Below, one piece after another: positions 44,145 to 53,248 of a DNA stretch of 64,000 bases. The translations under genes and the position numbers were made by a program. Origin of the DNA: Arthrobacter sp. TMP15 (GTDB taxonomy: Bacteria > Actinomycetota > Actinomycetes > Actinomycetales > Micrococcaceae); NCBI RefSeq assembly GCF_039529835.1, contig NZ_CP154262.1, forward strand, positions 1,550,001 through 1,614,000, read 5' to 3'. Every line of letters starts with the position of its first letter. Position 1 is the stretch's first letter. The notes under the pieces are model-generated. The model was not told where the DNA came from. It was given only the letters and a program-made list of their open reading frames with translations, and did not search any database.

Positions 44145-46640
44145 GTGAGCAGGAAAGTCAAGATCGGCCACGATAGGCCGCATAAACCGCATCGTCGGGG
44201 ACTTTCCAATGAAGAAGTAGCTAACCGGAATTCGGCAGGGCTGACAAACCGGGTATTGCAATCCTCCAGTCGAAGTCTGTGGAGCATTGTGCAAGCGAAC
44301 GTGCTCACATTGTTCAATGCGATCGTGGCAGGGAGTTTTATCCTTCTGCTGATGCTGGGCCAATGGCGAGATGCGCTGTTTGGATTTGCTGCCGTGGGTA
44401 ACGCGGTGATCGGCGTGGTACAGGAGTACCGTGCCAAGAGGGCACTTGACCGGCTCGCCGTCATCAATACCCCGGATGCACGGGTCCTTCGGGAAGGCGC
44501 CGTGCAGGACATCGCGGTCGAGGCCGTGGTGCGCGATGACATCCTTGTCTTTAGAGCCGGGGACCAGGTGTGCGCTGATGCCACGATGCTCGACAGCGAG
44601 GGCCTGGAAATTGACGAATCTCTCCTTACCGGTGAGGCAGAACCAGTAGTAAAGTCTCCGGGGGATCGAGTCCTCTCCGGCTCAAGTGTGGTGGGCGGAA
44701 ACGGGAGGGCAAAGGTCACCCATGTGGGGGCAGAATCCTTTGCCAGCAAACTAAGCGCTGAGGCCAAGCAATTTTCGCTTGTTAATTCTGAAATTCGCAA
44801 TGGGCTCAATAGGGTGCTGCGATGGATCACGTGGGCGCTTCTTCCCATTATGGCGATCGTTGTCAACGGCCAGATGCAGGCCGCGGGCGGCTGGGAAGCA
44901 GCCATCAGCACCGGAACCTGGAAAACTGCTGCAGTGGGAGCAGTAGCGAGTATCATCGCCATGGTTCCATTGGGTCTGGTCCTACTGACAAGCGTCGCCT
45001 TTGCCGTCAGTGGTGTGCGGTTGGCCCAACAGAAGGTGCTGATCCAAGAACTTGCCGCTGTTGAAGTGCTGGCGCGGGTGGACATTATTTGTTTGGACAA
45101 AACTGGAACCCTCACCGAGGGTGCCATCATGTTCGACGCCGTTCACTCCCTTGCCACGTTATCCTCACGGAGCCTGGACCAAGGTTCCGGATGGCGGCAA
45201 AGCCTGGGTTGGTTTGGCACGGAACCAAATGCGAATGCGACTGCGCGGTGTCTGGCGAAGGAGTTCCCGGCTCAGAGGGGACTCAATCCCGTGGCCACGA
45301 CGCCCTTCTCATCCGAGCGCAAGTGGAGCGCAGTTTCGTTCTCTAATACTGACACCGCTGCCGGTACTTGGCTGCTGGGCGCCCCAGAGATGGTCTTGGA
45401 CCCCGGCGTGAGTACTGAAACAGGTCACGGTCTGTCGACGCTGGAACCATCCGGTTCTGTTGTCGCAGTGCTGGCCGAAGCTAAAAGACTCGCGTCGGCT
45501 GGCATGCGAACACTTGTGCTCGCCCACAGTACCGAGTTGATCTCAGACGGTACCCGGTTGCCATCGGGGATATCGCCGGTGGTGCTGCTGACTTTTCGCG
45601 AGAAGGTGCGCGCTGACGCGGCTCGCACAATCTCGTTTTTCCACGAACAAGGTGTTGGAGTGCGCGTCATCTCCGGTGACGATCCTGCGACGGTGGCAGC
45701 TGTTGCCCGTGAGGTGGGTGTGCATGTCGAGAAAGGCTACGACGCTCGTCAACTGCCCGAGGATCCCGACAAACTAGGTGATGTTATGGACAGACACTTT
45801 GTTTTTGGTCGGGTCACCCCGGTCCAAAAGAAACAGATGGTCAAGGCGCTCCAGCAGCGCGGACACGTAGTCGCGATGACGGGGGACGGGGTCAACGATG
45901 CCCTCGCACTGAAAAATGCTGACATTGGCATCGCCATGAATTCGGCTGCGGCAGCTACCAAAGCGGTCTCCAAGCTGGTGTTGCTGGACGGCCGGTTCGA
46001 CCGTTTGCCGAGCGTCGTGGCGGAGGGCCGGCAAGTGATCGCTAACATTGAGCGGGTTTCCATGCTGTATTTGAGCAAGACAGCATACGCCGTTGCAATG
46101 TCGGTGATCTTTGGGGCACTTATCTGGGGTTTCCCTTTCCTTCCCCGCCAACTCTCCGCTACTGATGGTCTCACGATCGGTATCCCGTCCTTCTTCCTCG
46201 CTTTGATGGCAAACAATCGCCGGTACCGTCGAGGATTCTTGAAACGTTCCCTCTCCTTCGCGATACCTGCCGGGCTTATCGTTACCGCCAGCATTCTGGG
46301 CGTGAAGATGTACGCGACACTGCACGGAGAATTCTCCACGGTAGAGGTTCAGAGCGCATCAGTGATCACGCTTTCGCTCATCGGCCTGTGGGTTCTCGTG
46401 ATAGTCGCCCGACCGCTGAACTTGAAGCGCATCGCCGTCGTTCTCGCCATGTACGCCGTGCTTGGTGGGCTGCTGTTGATTCCGCTCCCCAGAGACTTCT
46501 TCAACGTGGTGGTACCTCCGGCGCAGCTGCTACAAGTCACAGTGATAGCCTCACTGATTGGGTGCGTGGCGGTCGAGATTCTAGGACGGGTCCGGGCACG
46601 GATCAACTCACATGCCGACCACCAGGCCATCCCCGGCTAG
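44145..46640 (+). CDS. CtpE-like cation-transporting P-type ATPase
   Basis: An 831-residue P-type ATPase, intact. It has the actuator motif EIDESLLTGEAEPVVKSPGD, the phosphorylation site ICLDKTGTLTEG (about residue 318), HVVAMTGDGVNDALALKNAD and about eight to ten membrane helices. The N-terminal block (GLSNEEVANRNSAGLTNRV…SIVQANVLTLFNAIV) matches mycobacterial CtpE, a Ca2+ uptake ATPase needed for cell-envelope integrity. The GTG start at 44145 lacks an obvious ribosome-binding site. Together with the P3A pump and the MgtA relic this makes three P-type ATPases in 18 kb. Confidence 0.9.
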   Translation: MSRKVKIGHDRPHKPHRRGLSNEEVANRNSAGLTNRVLQSSSRSLWSIVQANVLTLFNAIVAGSFILLLMLGQWRDALFGFAAVGNAVIGVVQEYRAKRALDRLAVINTPDARVLREGAVQDIAVEAVVRDDILVFRAGDQVCADATMLDSEGLEIDESLLTGEAEPVVKSPGDRVLSGSSVVGGNGRAKVTHVGAESFASKLSAEAKQFSLVNSEIRNGLNRVLRWITWALLPIMAIVVNGQMQAAGGWEAAISTGTWKTAAVGAVASIIAMVPLGLVLLTSVAFAVSGVRLAQQKVLIQELAAVEVLARVDIICLDKTGTLTEGAIMFDAVHSLATLSSRSLDQGSGWRQSLGWFGTEPNANATARCLAKEFPAQRGLNPVATTPFSSERKWSAVSFSNTDTAAGTWLLGAPEMVLDPGVSTETGHGLSTLEPSGSVVAVLAEAKRLASAGMRTLVLAHSTELISDGTRLPSGISPVVLLTFREKVRADAARTISFFHEQGVGVRVISGDDPATVAAVAREVGVHVEKGYDARQLPEDPDKLGDVMDRHFVFGRVTPVQKKQMVKALQQRGHVVAMTGDGVNDALALKNADIGIAMNSAAAATKAVSKLVLLDGRFDRLPSVVAEGRQVIANIERVSMLYLSKTAYAVAMSVIFGALIWGFPFLPRQLSATDGLTIGIPSFFLALMANNRRYRRGFLKRSLSFAIPAGLIVTASILGVKMYATLHGEFSTVEVQSASVITLSLIGLWVLVIVARPLNLKRIAVVLAMYAVLGGLLLIPLPRDFFNVVVPPAQLLQVTVIASLIGCVAVEILGRVRARINSHADHQAIPG

Positions 46641-46659
46641 AGCTGGCAGAAAGCCGCAT

Positions 46660-47057
46660 CTACAGTGTCAGTGACGGATTTATAGGTTTCCAGAAGGAGC
46701 ACTTCGTCCTTGATATTGATGAAGGCCCAGAGGAAGTCACCGCGACGCTGAAAGAAGTGTCATCGCTGGGCACTGTCTTTTTCATCTCTGCCAGCATCTC
46801 TGGACCGAGTAGACGGCCATCAAGCACTGCTCGGGTGAACTCATTGAGTTCGCTGGGGTGGAGATGACTTGTCCGGCTGCCCATCCCCACGAGGGATCGA
46901 GGCGGCTCACGTTGGTCGGTGTGCCCTTTGCCTCCGGGTGAAAGCCTGAGGGGTGTGCACCTCTGAAGTCCTGTTCGCCAACCTCTGGAAAATAGGTATG
47001 TTTAAAATTCAGTGGTTCTGGCTGGTTACTTCTACCGGACAGTGGTTTGCGTGGCAC
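46660..47057 (-). pseudogene. Serine hydrolase (beta-lactamase-like), C-terminal remnant
   Basis: Two frames together give VSRLDPSWGWAAGQVISTPA then HPSELNEFTRAVLDGRLLGP and EMLAEMKKTVPSDD. This matches the stretch between the active-site domain and the C-terminus of class C-like serine hydrolases and D-Ala-D-Ala carboxypeptidases, where GW-A-G-x-x-ST-x-DL is followed by F-x-RAL-x-G-x-LL. The catalytic SxxK and YxN motifs are missing, and a frame change separates the two parts. Confidence 0.65.
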
Positions 47058-47158
47058 CGTTGAGACTGAATACAGCCGGTGGACATCATCATGGCTCGGG
47101 CAGCATGGGTGGAGTCGGCGCCGATCCGGATCCGGTCATGAAGTCATGAGTGAGATCT

Positions 47159-47882
47159 TCAGGAAAACATGGCTTTGCATATTGCTAAAACATCTGTCCG
47201 TGATCCCACACAGAGTTTGAGCCCCACGGGTTCCCCCGGAGAGAGTTCGCGCATAGTTGACATGAACTGGATGAGTTCCCGTGGTGTTGAAAAAACTTTG
47301 TGCGCTGCCGAACTCACACATTGCACTCCCTCTTGCATATTACGAGCCTTGGCAATTTCGGCGGTCACCTCGCCGACGGGAAGGACACCGCCAATGCTCG
47401 GCTTGGCGCCTGGACTTAGCTTCAGTGAGAGGCATTTAACGGATGGGTGGGCAGCCGTCTCGGCGAACATCCGCGGATCAAAATCACCGTCCTTGGTGCG
47501 GGTCCCGAAGTAACCGCTGACGATCTCCCACATAAGATAATCCCCATCTCGTAGGGCTGAGAGCAGTCCGGGCCGCCGGTACGGACAGTTGGTGCGTGCT
47601 CGGTTGGTTCCAACGGTGCCGTGGAATGCACAAGATCTTCGTAACCAACTTCCCCAGCAGCGCGTTCAGTACCAAAAGCTTGTTCTTAGTTTGGCGACTT
47701 TGGCCCGTTCGCAGATTAAGGATCGAGGGCTTCTTCTGCCCGGTACCGGTGATGGCCAAAATAAGTAACGCCACAAGAAGCACTGGAACCAGAGTCACGA
47801 GAAACAACATGGAAACCATCAGGATCCTGAGCATGAGATCAGAACAAACTTGGCAAGCCCGTCCATGATCTGATTTGACCAA
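47159..47882 (-). pseudogene. FMN-binding glutamate synthase-like gene, decayed
   Basis: The clearest part (about 47160–47530) reads WEIVSGYFGTRTKDGDFDPR, then KCLSLKLSPGAKPSIGGVLP and FMSTMRELSPGEPVGLKLCV. This is the FMN and substrate part of stand-alone glutamate synthase-domain proteins. A second frame upstream gives GGPDCSQPYEMGI, and the N-terminal membrane helix (MLRILMVSMLFLVTLVPVLL) is still present at 47.8 kb. Frameshift and internal deletion exclude activity, and the C-terminal half is gone. Confidence 0.75.
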
Positions 47883-48084
47883 GAATATTACGGACAGTCA
47901 TAGAACTAGAAAACGGCTGCCATAACGGAATATCCGATACCAGCAGCCGAATGCAGGCCATGTTCGACGGCGTGAGTAGCTTGGCCGCCGTCGGACGTGA
48001 AAGAGAGCCGGGTCTTAGAAGATCGACTAATTTAGCGGGACTTGGCACGGTGTGCTGAGGCGCTGCTGGTCCGCAAAGATGGTG

Positions 48085-49341
48085 TCAGAGGAGAGGGCGC
48101 AGGGGGATGAGGACGGTTTCACTAAACCTGGAAAGCAGAGACCGGTCCTGCCATTCATCCACTGTCAGCACCTTGGCGTTGCGGCTGTCGATTTCGAAGA
48201 TCTTCTGCATATCAGAGGCGAAATCTTCATCATGGATTTCAAGGTTGATCTCGTAATTCCCTGTCAGACTCAACCTGTCGATATTGGCGCTGCCCACGGT
48301 GGACCAGCTACCATCAATCGTTGCCGTTTTTGCATGGATCATCGCGTTCCGATAGAGCAGGATCGTGACTCCATCGTTAAGCAGGGACCGGTAGAACCCG
48401 CGGGACAACCAGTCCGAGAGGACGTGGTTGGAATCCTCGGGAAGAATAATCCTAACGTCAACCCCGCGCCGACTGGCAGCAAGTAACGCCCTGAGGATCT
48501 GCTGGTCAGGGATAAAATAGGCCATGGTGACGTAAATATGTTTTTGTGCCCGCGTGATCGCATCCAGATAAACTCCGCGGATCGGAAAAACAAGATCCGA
48601 GGGGATATTATTGACCGCTCGGATCCGAGGTTCCCACACCTCGGGACGCGTGTGCGGAATTTCTGGGGTAGTGCCGGAAGCGTTCTCATTCCAAACGTTG
48701 ACAAACGCTTGACGCAAATCCCACACGGAGGGCCCCACGAGGCGTAGATGAGTATCTCGCCACTCGGTGGCGTAGAGGGAACCAATATTATAGCCACCCA
48801 CGAAGCCAATCTCACCATCAACGATAAGCAGTTTGCGGTGATCCAGCCCCGTGCTGCGGATGGTTTTGGTGAGCATTGAGGTGCGCAGCACAGGGAATCG
48901 ATGCACATGGACATCTGGGTGGAACCGGAAAAAAGAGGTTGGCACTACCAAGTTGGCGAAACCGTCATAAATGAGAAAAACCTCAACGCCACGACTGGCT
49001 GCTTCATTAATCGCGTTCTTGAACTGCTTCCCGGTCTCGTCGTCTTTCCAGATAAAAGTTTCTATCAGGATGGATTCTTTTGCTTCCCGGATCGCTTGGA
49101 GCATGTCGCTATACAGGTCAGCACCGTAGGTGTAGGTGGTGACAAGCGTATCGGCGATGGTCTTCTCGAATACACCCGGGTGTGGGAAGCCTTTGCGTTT
49201 AGTGCGGTCTCGTTTTTTAACTATGTCTACAACAACAAGCCCTGTGATCACGACTGCTTGTACGGCTGCGAAGGCTAATAGTGAGCGACCTACGGTCTTT
49301 CGTGCGATCTCAGCTGCCGGTTCCCGGAGTAATTCATCCAT
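48085..49341 (-). CDS. Phospholipase D-type protein (cardiolipin synthase-like)
   Basis: A 418-residue PLD-superfamily protein with one N-terminal membrane helix (LLAFAAVQAVVITGLVVVDI) and two HKD sites: LDHRKLLIVDGEIGFVGGYN and MIHAKTATIDGSWSTVGSAN. Such proteins make cardiolipin from two phosphatidylglycerols or hydrolyse phospholipids. Both His-Lys-Asp triads are complete. The gene is isolated, with a 200-bp gap before it and 395 bp after. Membrane remodelling would suit a stress island, but that is inference. Confidence 0.88.
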   Translation of the reverse strand: MDELLREPAAEIARKTVGRSLLAFAAVQAVVITGLVVVDIVKKRDRTKRKGFPHPGVFEKTIADTLVTTYTYGADLYSDMLQAIREAKESILIETFIWKDDETGKQFKNAINEAASRGVEVFLIYDGFANLVVPTSFFRFHPDVHVHRFPVLRTSMLTKTIRSTGLDHRKLLIVDGEIGFVGGYNIGSLYATEWRDTHLRLVGPSVWDLRQAFVNVWNENASGTTPEIPHTRPEVWEPRIRAVNNIPSDLVFPIRGVYLDAITRAQKHIYVTMAYFIPDQQILRALLAASRRGVDVRIILPEDSNHVLSDWLSRGFYRSLLNDGVTILLYRNAMIHAKTATIDGSWSTVGSANIDRLSLTGNYEINLEIHDEDFASDMQKIFEIDSRNAKVLTVDEWQDRSLLSRFSETVLIPLRPLL

Positions 49342-49598
49342 TGGTAGAGTCTATCGGTTGGGAAGTCCCTCACCAGCACCGTCCCACGGCGATAGACTCA
49401 GATCGGCCGGAAGAATTGCAGATACACGGCGTACATACTGGCCTAGCAACAAATCTATTGGTACTGCTCGCTCCAGTATTGTTCAGTGTTGGAGCAATCC
49501 GCAGTTTGGCAGAGAACTTTAGCAGGCAATTTCGGTAGGTATTGGAGAAGACCCTGTGCGGGTGTCAGCTGGTAGACGCGGCCACTATGCACTTCCCC

Positions 49599-49639
49599 AC
49601 CCCCGCTCGCGCTGAAGCTGGAGCGAGGGTTCTGTTTTT
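49599..49639 (+). terminator. Terminator or attenuator hairpin upstream of DUF1206
   Basis: CCCCGCTC pairs with GAGCGAGGG (one bulge) around a 12-base loop, followed by TTCTGTTTTTG. No gene on the + strand is being terminated here, so it may be an attenuator in the DUF1206 leader. Confidence 0.5.
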
Positions 49640-49670
49640 GGTACTTTCACTTGCCAACTTAGGAGTATTC

Positions 49671-49721
49671 ATGACCGTCACCGCTTTTTCACTATTCGCA
49701 TCCATGGCGACCACTCACTAG
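49671..49721 (+). CDS. Short upstream ORF (16 codons) before DUF1206
   Basis: ATG 49671 is preceded by AGGAG at ideal spacing (five bases after AGGAGT), stronger than the site of the DUF1206 gene itself. The peptide is MTVTAFSLFASMATTH, and the TAG at 49719–49721 is 16 bp before the DUF1206 ATG. It follows an attenuator-like hairpin. It could couple translation of DUF1206 or act as a leader peptide. Confidence 0.4.
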   Translation: MTVTAFSLFASMATTH

Positions 49722-49737
49722 CCCGGGTGGCTGGGGC

Positions 49738-50547
49738 ATGAGGGCTGGTAAAGAAACTCGCAAGGTGGCAAGCCGCGCCGGTAACAGTCAAACACTGACC
49801 ATGATCGCCCGGATCGGTTTTGCCGCCAATGGGCTGATTCACGTGCTGATGGGATATCTAGCTCTTCAGATTGCTTTCCACCATGGAGGGGAATCAGACC
49901 AGTCAGGTGCGTTCGCGCAACTGATGAAGCTGCCCGGGGGTGTGATCGTTTTGTGGGTCACCGTTGTAGGCCTGGCAGCTTTATCTCTATGGTTTCTGCT
50001 TCAGGCAGGACTGGGGATCGGTTCATCATCAAAAAAACGTTGGACACGCAGTTTGTCTGCTCTGGGCAATGCCATCGCCTACATCGCGGTAGCATCGACG
50101 GCTCTCTCCTTTGCGCTGCGGCGCCCCAGCGACTCCTCAACGTCAACGAGCCAGACCAGCGCAGATATTCTCTCCTTTCCCGGCGGCCAGTTCTTGCTAA
50201 TTACTATTGGACTCGCCACGGTTGGCATTGGTTGCTACTTCATCTATAAGGGTGCCCGGCAAAAGTTCCGTAACGATATCCGCATACCCTCCGGCAGTGC
50301 CAAAAAGGTTGTTGTTGCGGTGGCCATTACAGGACATATTGCTAAAGGAATAGCTATCCTCACGCTTGGTATTCTGTTCATTGTTGCAGCCGTCAAAGTT
50401 GATCCAGGAAATGCAACAGGTCTTGACGGTGCCCTGAAAGCCTTGACAGCGCTACCCTTTGGGGAAGCAGTTCTGGCCGTGGTTGGCGTCGGACTTATTG
50501 CGTATGGACTCTATAGCTTCGCCAGGGCCCGTTTGGCTCTGCTCTGA
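49738..50547 (+). CDS. DUF1206 domain membrane protein
   Basis: A 269-residue membrane protein made of three DUF1206 repeats of two helices each: IARIGFAANGLIHVLMGYLA at the start, then GNAIAYIAVASTALSFALRR, and GHIAKGIAILTLGILFIVAA near the end, each with a polar residue before the second helix. The pattern 'G-x-x-[AI]-x-G-[LI]-x-[HY]' recurs. The role is unknown; it is often seen near stress genes in Actinobacteria. It is the last gene of the stress region. Confidence 0.88.
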   Translation: MRAGKETRKVASRAGNSQTLTMIARIGFAANGLIHVLMGYLALQIAFHHGGESDQSGAFAQLMKLPGGVIVLWVTVVGLAALSLWFLLQAGLGIGSSSKKRWTRSLSALGNAIAYIAVASTALSFALRRPSDSSTSTSQTSADILSFPGGQFLLITIGLATVGIGCYFIYKGARQKFRNDIRIPSGSAKKVVVAVAITGHIAKGIAILTLGILFIVAAVKVDPGNATGLDGALKALTALPFGEAVLAVVGVGLIAYGLYSFARARLALL

Positions 50548-50705
50548 GGCCAGGGATGGTGTGCAACTCTCAGCCTGGACTATCTGGCAGAAAAAAAGAT
50601 GAGGACTTAAGAAGTTACGCAGGTATCTCCGCAGGCAAAGTTAACTTGCCACGTTCGAGGTTTTTTCAAGACGTACTAGGAGGCTCGGATTCCGGACCGC
50701 GGACC

Positions 50706-52358
50706 TCAGAGTCTGCTATCTGGTGCTGCTGCCACTAATGTACGCGTGTACTCATGTTTGGGGTTGGTAAAAACTGATTCAGTGGCACCGGATTCAACAA
50801 CTTCCCCAGCCCGCATGACCAGCACAGAGTCGCTCATGTGTCTGATAACTGCAAGATCGTGGGAAATAAGCAGGTAGCTCAGCCCAAGCCGCTGCTGCAG
50901 ATCATCAAGCAAGTCAAGCACCTGAGCCTGAATGGAGACATCTAACGCGGAGACAGGTTCATCGCAGATCAAAACCCGCGGGTTCGGTGCCAGAGCCCGG
51001 GCGATTGCCACTCGTTGCCGTTGCCCACCAGAGAGCGTGGCTGGATTACGGGCTGCCACTTCGGGATCCAGTCCCACCATCTCAAGCAATTCCTGGATCC
51101 TCACCGCGTGGCAGCGGGGGTTGCGTGTTGCGCCGGAGCTTATCGCGTCGGCAAGCAACGAAGCCGTGGAAAGACGGGGATCGAAGGAAGAAAGCGGGTC
51201 TTGATAAATTGCACCTAGGGAGGAGCGGAGAGCACGGCGTCGAGACTCCGGGACCCCGCTCCACCGTTCACCGAAGAGCTCAACAGATCCAGAATCGGGG
51301 CTCAACAGCCCTAAGACCATACGTGCGGTTGTGGTCTTTCCTGATCCGGATTCGCCCACCACTCCTAGGGTACGGCCAGCGAATAGTTCGAAGTCAACGT
51401 TACGTACAGCGCTAAAACTCGACGACTTGGCTAGAGGGAAGCTCTTGGAGAGACCGCGGGCACTGAGTAACGGTGGAGACTTGGCGTCAGCTTCGATTTG
51501 GTTCGCAGCATGCGCTCTGGGCTGAGGCATTGGCGTTGTTGGGCCATCGCTGGGCGGGGATAGCCGGCTAAAGCGGGGTTTATCCTCAGGAGCTGCGGCT
51601 AGAAGTGCACGTGTATACGGGTGTTGTGGGTTTTCGAATATCTGTTCGCGGGTGCCACGCTCGACTATTTTTCCGGCCTGCATAACGGCAATGGAATCGG
51701 CCACCCGTGCCACGGCTGCTAGATCGTGGCTGATTAGGAGCATTCCCGAGCCTTCTTGGCGCAAATCACTGAGAAGACGCAGCACCGATGCGGCGATTGT
51801 CGCATCCAGTGCAGTGGTAGGTTCATCTGCGATGATTAGTGCCGGCTCTAACGCGATTGCAGAAGCGATCAACGCCCTCTGACGCATACCCCCAGAGAGC
51901 TCTCCTGAGCGTTGGGAGGCACAACGTATTGGGTCATCCAAGCCAGCTGCCGTTAGCAGTTCAATGACGCGTGAGGCGCGTTGTGCCCCAGAACCTGTTG
52001 AGTGCAGACGCAGTGTGTCGTCGATTTCCTTGCCGACGGTTCGCAGCGGATCCAGCGAGGTTAGAGCATCTTGCAAGATCAGGCCCACCCGCTTGCCACG
52101 GATGGCCCGCCAGCTTCTTTGGGAGAGATTCCTAGCGTCACGGCCCCCTATGTCAAGTGTTTCGGCGTGCACAAGTGAGCCGGGGCCAGCCAGGCCAATC
52201 AGCGATCTGGCAGTCACCGACTTACCCGATCCTGACTCGCCTACTAGGGCCAGGCACTCCCCGGCGTCCACCGTGAAGGAGACGTCATGCACTACGTTCT
52301 TCCCGGCAAAGGAGACGTTGAGGTCCATGACCTGCAAAAGGGGCTCAATTCCACTCAT
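50706..52358 (-). CDS. Fused double ATP-binding subunit of an oligopeptide-type ABC importer
   Basis: A 550-residue protein carrying both ATPase domains of a Dpp/Opp-type importer. The first has Walker A GESGSGKSVTARSL, signature LSGGMRQRALIA and Walker B LIIADEPTTALD; the second has [29 protein letters not shown] and VLICDEPVSALDVS. A C-terminal oligopeptide helper extension is present after each. The start is ATG 52358 (MSGIEPLLQVMDLNV), overlapping the permease stop in ATGA; the long upstream frame is not coding. It is last in its four-gene operon. Confidence 0.92.
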   Translation of the reverse strand: MSGIEPLLQVMDLNVSFAGKNVVHDVSFTVDAGECLALVGESGSGKSVTARSLIGLAGPGSLVHAETLDIGGRDARNLSQRSWRAIRGKRVGLILQDALTSLDPLRTVGKEIDDTLRLHSTGSGAQRASRVIELLTAAGLDDPIRCASQRSGELSGGMRQRALIASAIALEPALIIADEPTTALDATIAASVLRLLSDLRQEGSGMLLISHDLAAVARVADSIAVMQAGKIVERGTREQIFENPQHPYTRALLAAAPEDKPRFSRLSPPSDGPTTPMPQPRAHAANQIEADAKSPPLLSARGLSKSFPLAKSSSFSAVRNVDFELFAGRTLGVVGESGSGKTTTARMVLGLLSPDSGSVELFGERWSGVPESRRRALRSSLGAIYQDPLSSFDPRLSTASLLADAISSGATRNPRCHAVRIQELLEMVGLDPEVAARNPATLSGGQRQRVAIARALAPNPRVLICDEPVSALDVSIQAQVLDLLDDLQQRLGLSYLLISHDLAVIRHMSDSVLVMRAGEVVESGATESVFTNPKHEYTRTLVAAAPDSRL

Positions 52359-53248
52359 TTGGGACCACGCGCCTTCAAGGATCGAGAGAGCACTGTGGCG
52401 GCGGCAGCAACGAGCACAATGGCAAGGCCTGGGAAGAGCGTCATCCACCAGGCGAGGGCAAGGTATGTACGGCCGGCTGAAAGCATGGTTCCCCACTCGG
52501 GTGCTGGGGGAGGTGAGCCGAGTCCCAGAAAGCTCAGCGACGCCGACCATAGAATGGCCTGTCCAAGCCCCAGAGTGGCAAGTACAACAATAGGTGAGAG
52601 AGCGTTAGGAAGAATGTGGACAGTGAGGATTCTGGCCCGGCTACGCCCAAGTACCGTGGCGGCCTCGACCATGGGGGAGGTGCGTAGTGCAAGGATTTGG
52701 GCGCGAATAAGCCGGGCATATCCGGGAGCAGTAGTCAGCCCTACCGCTATGACTGTTGTGCTCACGCCGGGGCCAGCAAATGCAATGAAAACTAGCGCCA
52801 GCAACAGTCCGGGTAGTGAAAATAGCACCTCCAAGATTCGGCCAACACCAAAGTCCAGCCACCGTCCACCGAAGCCTGCAAGGATGCCGAGCACTAGTGC
52901 CAGAACAAGTCCTATTGCGGTTGCCGCAGCACCAATAAGCAGCGATGCACGTGAGCCGTGGATGATGCGCGAATAGATGTCCCGGCCCGATTCGTCAGTA
53001 CCAAGGAAGTGCCCGGCACCGGGCGCGGAGAATGCTTCGACGGGGTTGATGGCCAGCGGATCAACCGGAGCCAGGAGATTCGGTGCGGTCGCCGCAAGGA
53101 TGAAAAAGAGCAGCACAGCGGTGGAGAGGCAAAGTGGGACCTGAGTTGCAAATTGTCTTACCAAGCTGGCGCTACGAAGCAGCGGCGGCCTCCTCGACAT
53201 TGCCACCAAGGGAGCTTTTGTTGGTTGGCTAAATTCTTGGCCTGTCAT
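52355..53248 (-). CDS. ABC importer permease, DppC/OppC type
   Basis: A 297-residue inner-membrane permease with about six helices. The N-terminal region has the OppC_N helix, then LGTDESGRDIYSRIIHGSRA, the usual DppC/OppC signature, followed by the EAA loop (VEAATVLGRSRARILTVHILPN). It pairs with the DppB-type permease. Its ATG overlaps the DppB-type stop (ATGA at 53245–53248). Confidence 0.9.
   Translation of the reverse strand: MTGQEFSQPTKAPLVAMSRRPPLLRSASLVRQFATQVPLCLSTAVLLFFILAATAPNLLAPVDPLAINPVEAFSAPGAGHFLGTDESGRDIYSRIIHGSRASLLIGAAATAIGLVLALVLGILAGFGGRWLDFGVGRILEVLFSLPGLLLALVFIAFAGPGVSTTVIAVGLTTAPGYARLIRAQILALRTSPMVEAATVLGRSRARILTVHILPNALSPIVVLATLGLGQAILWSASLSFLGLGSPPPAPEWGTMLSAGRTYLALAWWMTLFPGLAIVLVAAAATVLSRSLKARGPK

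Larger units (their letters stand above)
49342..49737. other. 395-bp region before the DUF1206 gene
   Basis: No long gene is present. It holds a terminator-like hairpin (about 49599–49639) and a 16-codon ORF directly before the DUF1206 gene, both described separately. The rest (49342–49598) contains the upstream region of the phospholipase D gene without a recognised motif. Confidence 0.6.

Noticed and set aside
49360-49369. GGGAAGTCCC near the phospholipase D start as a DosR box
   Set aside because: The half sites are 10 bp in total instead of 14, so the spacing is wrong for a DosR box.
52359-52550. 64-residue N-terminal extension of the double ABC ATPase
   Set aside because: It lies over the DppC-type permease gene; ATG 52358 overlaps that stop in the usual ATGA form.
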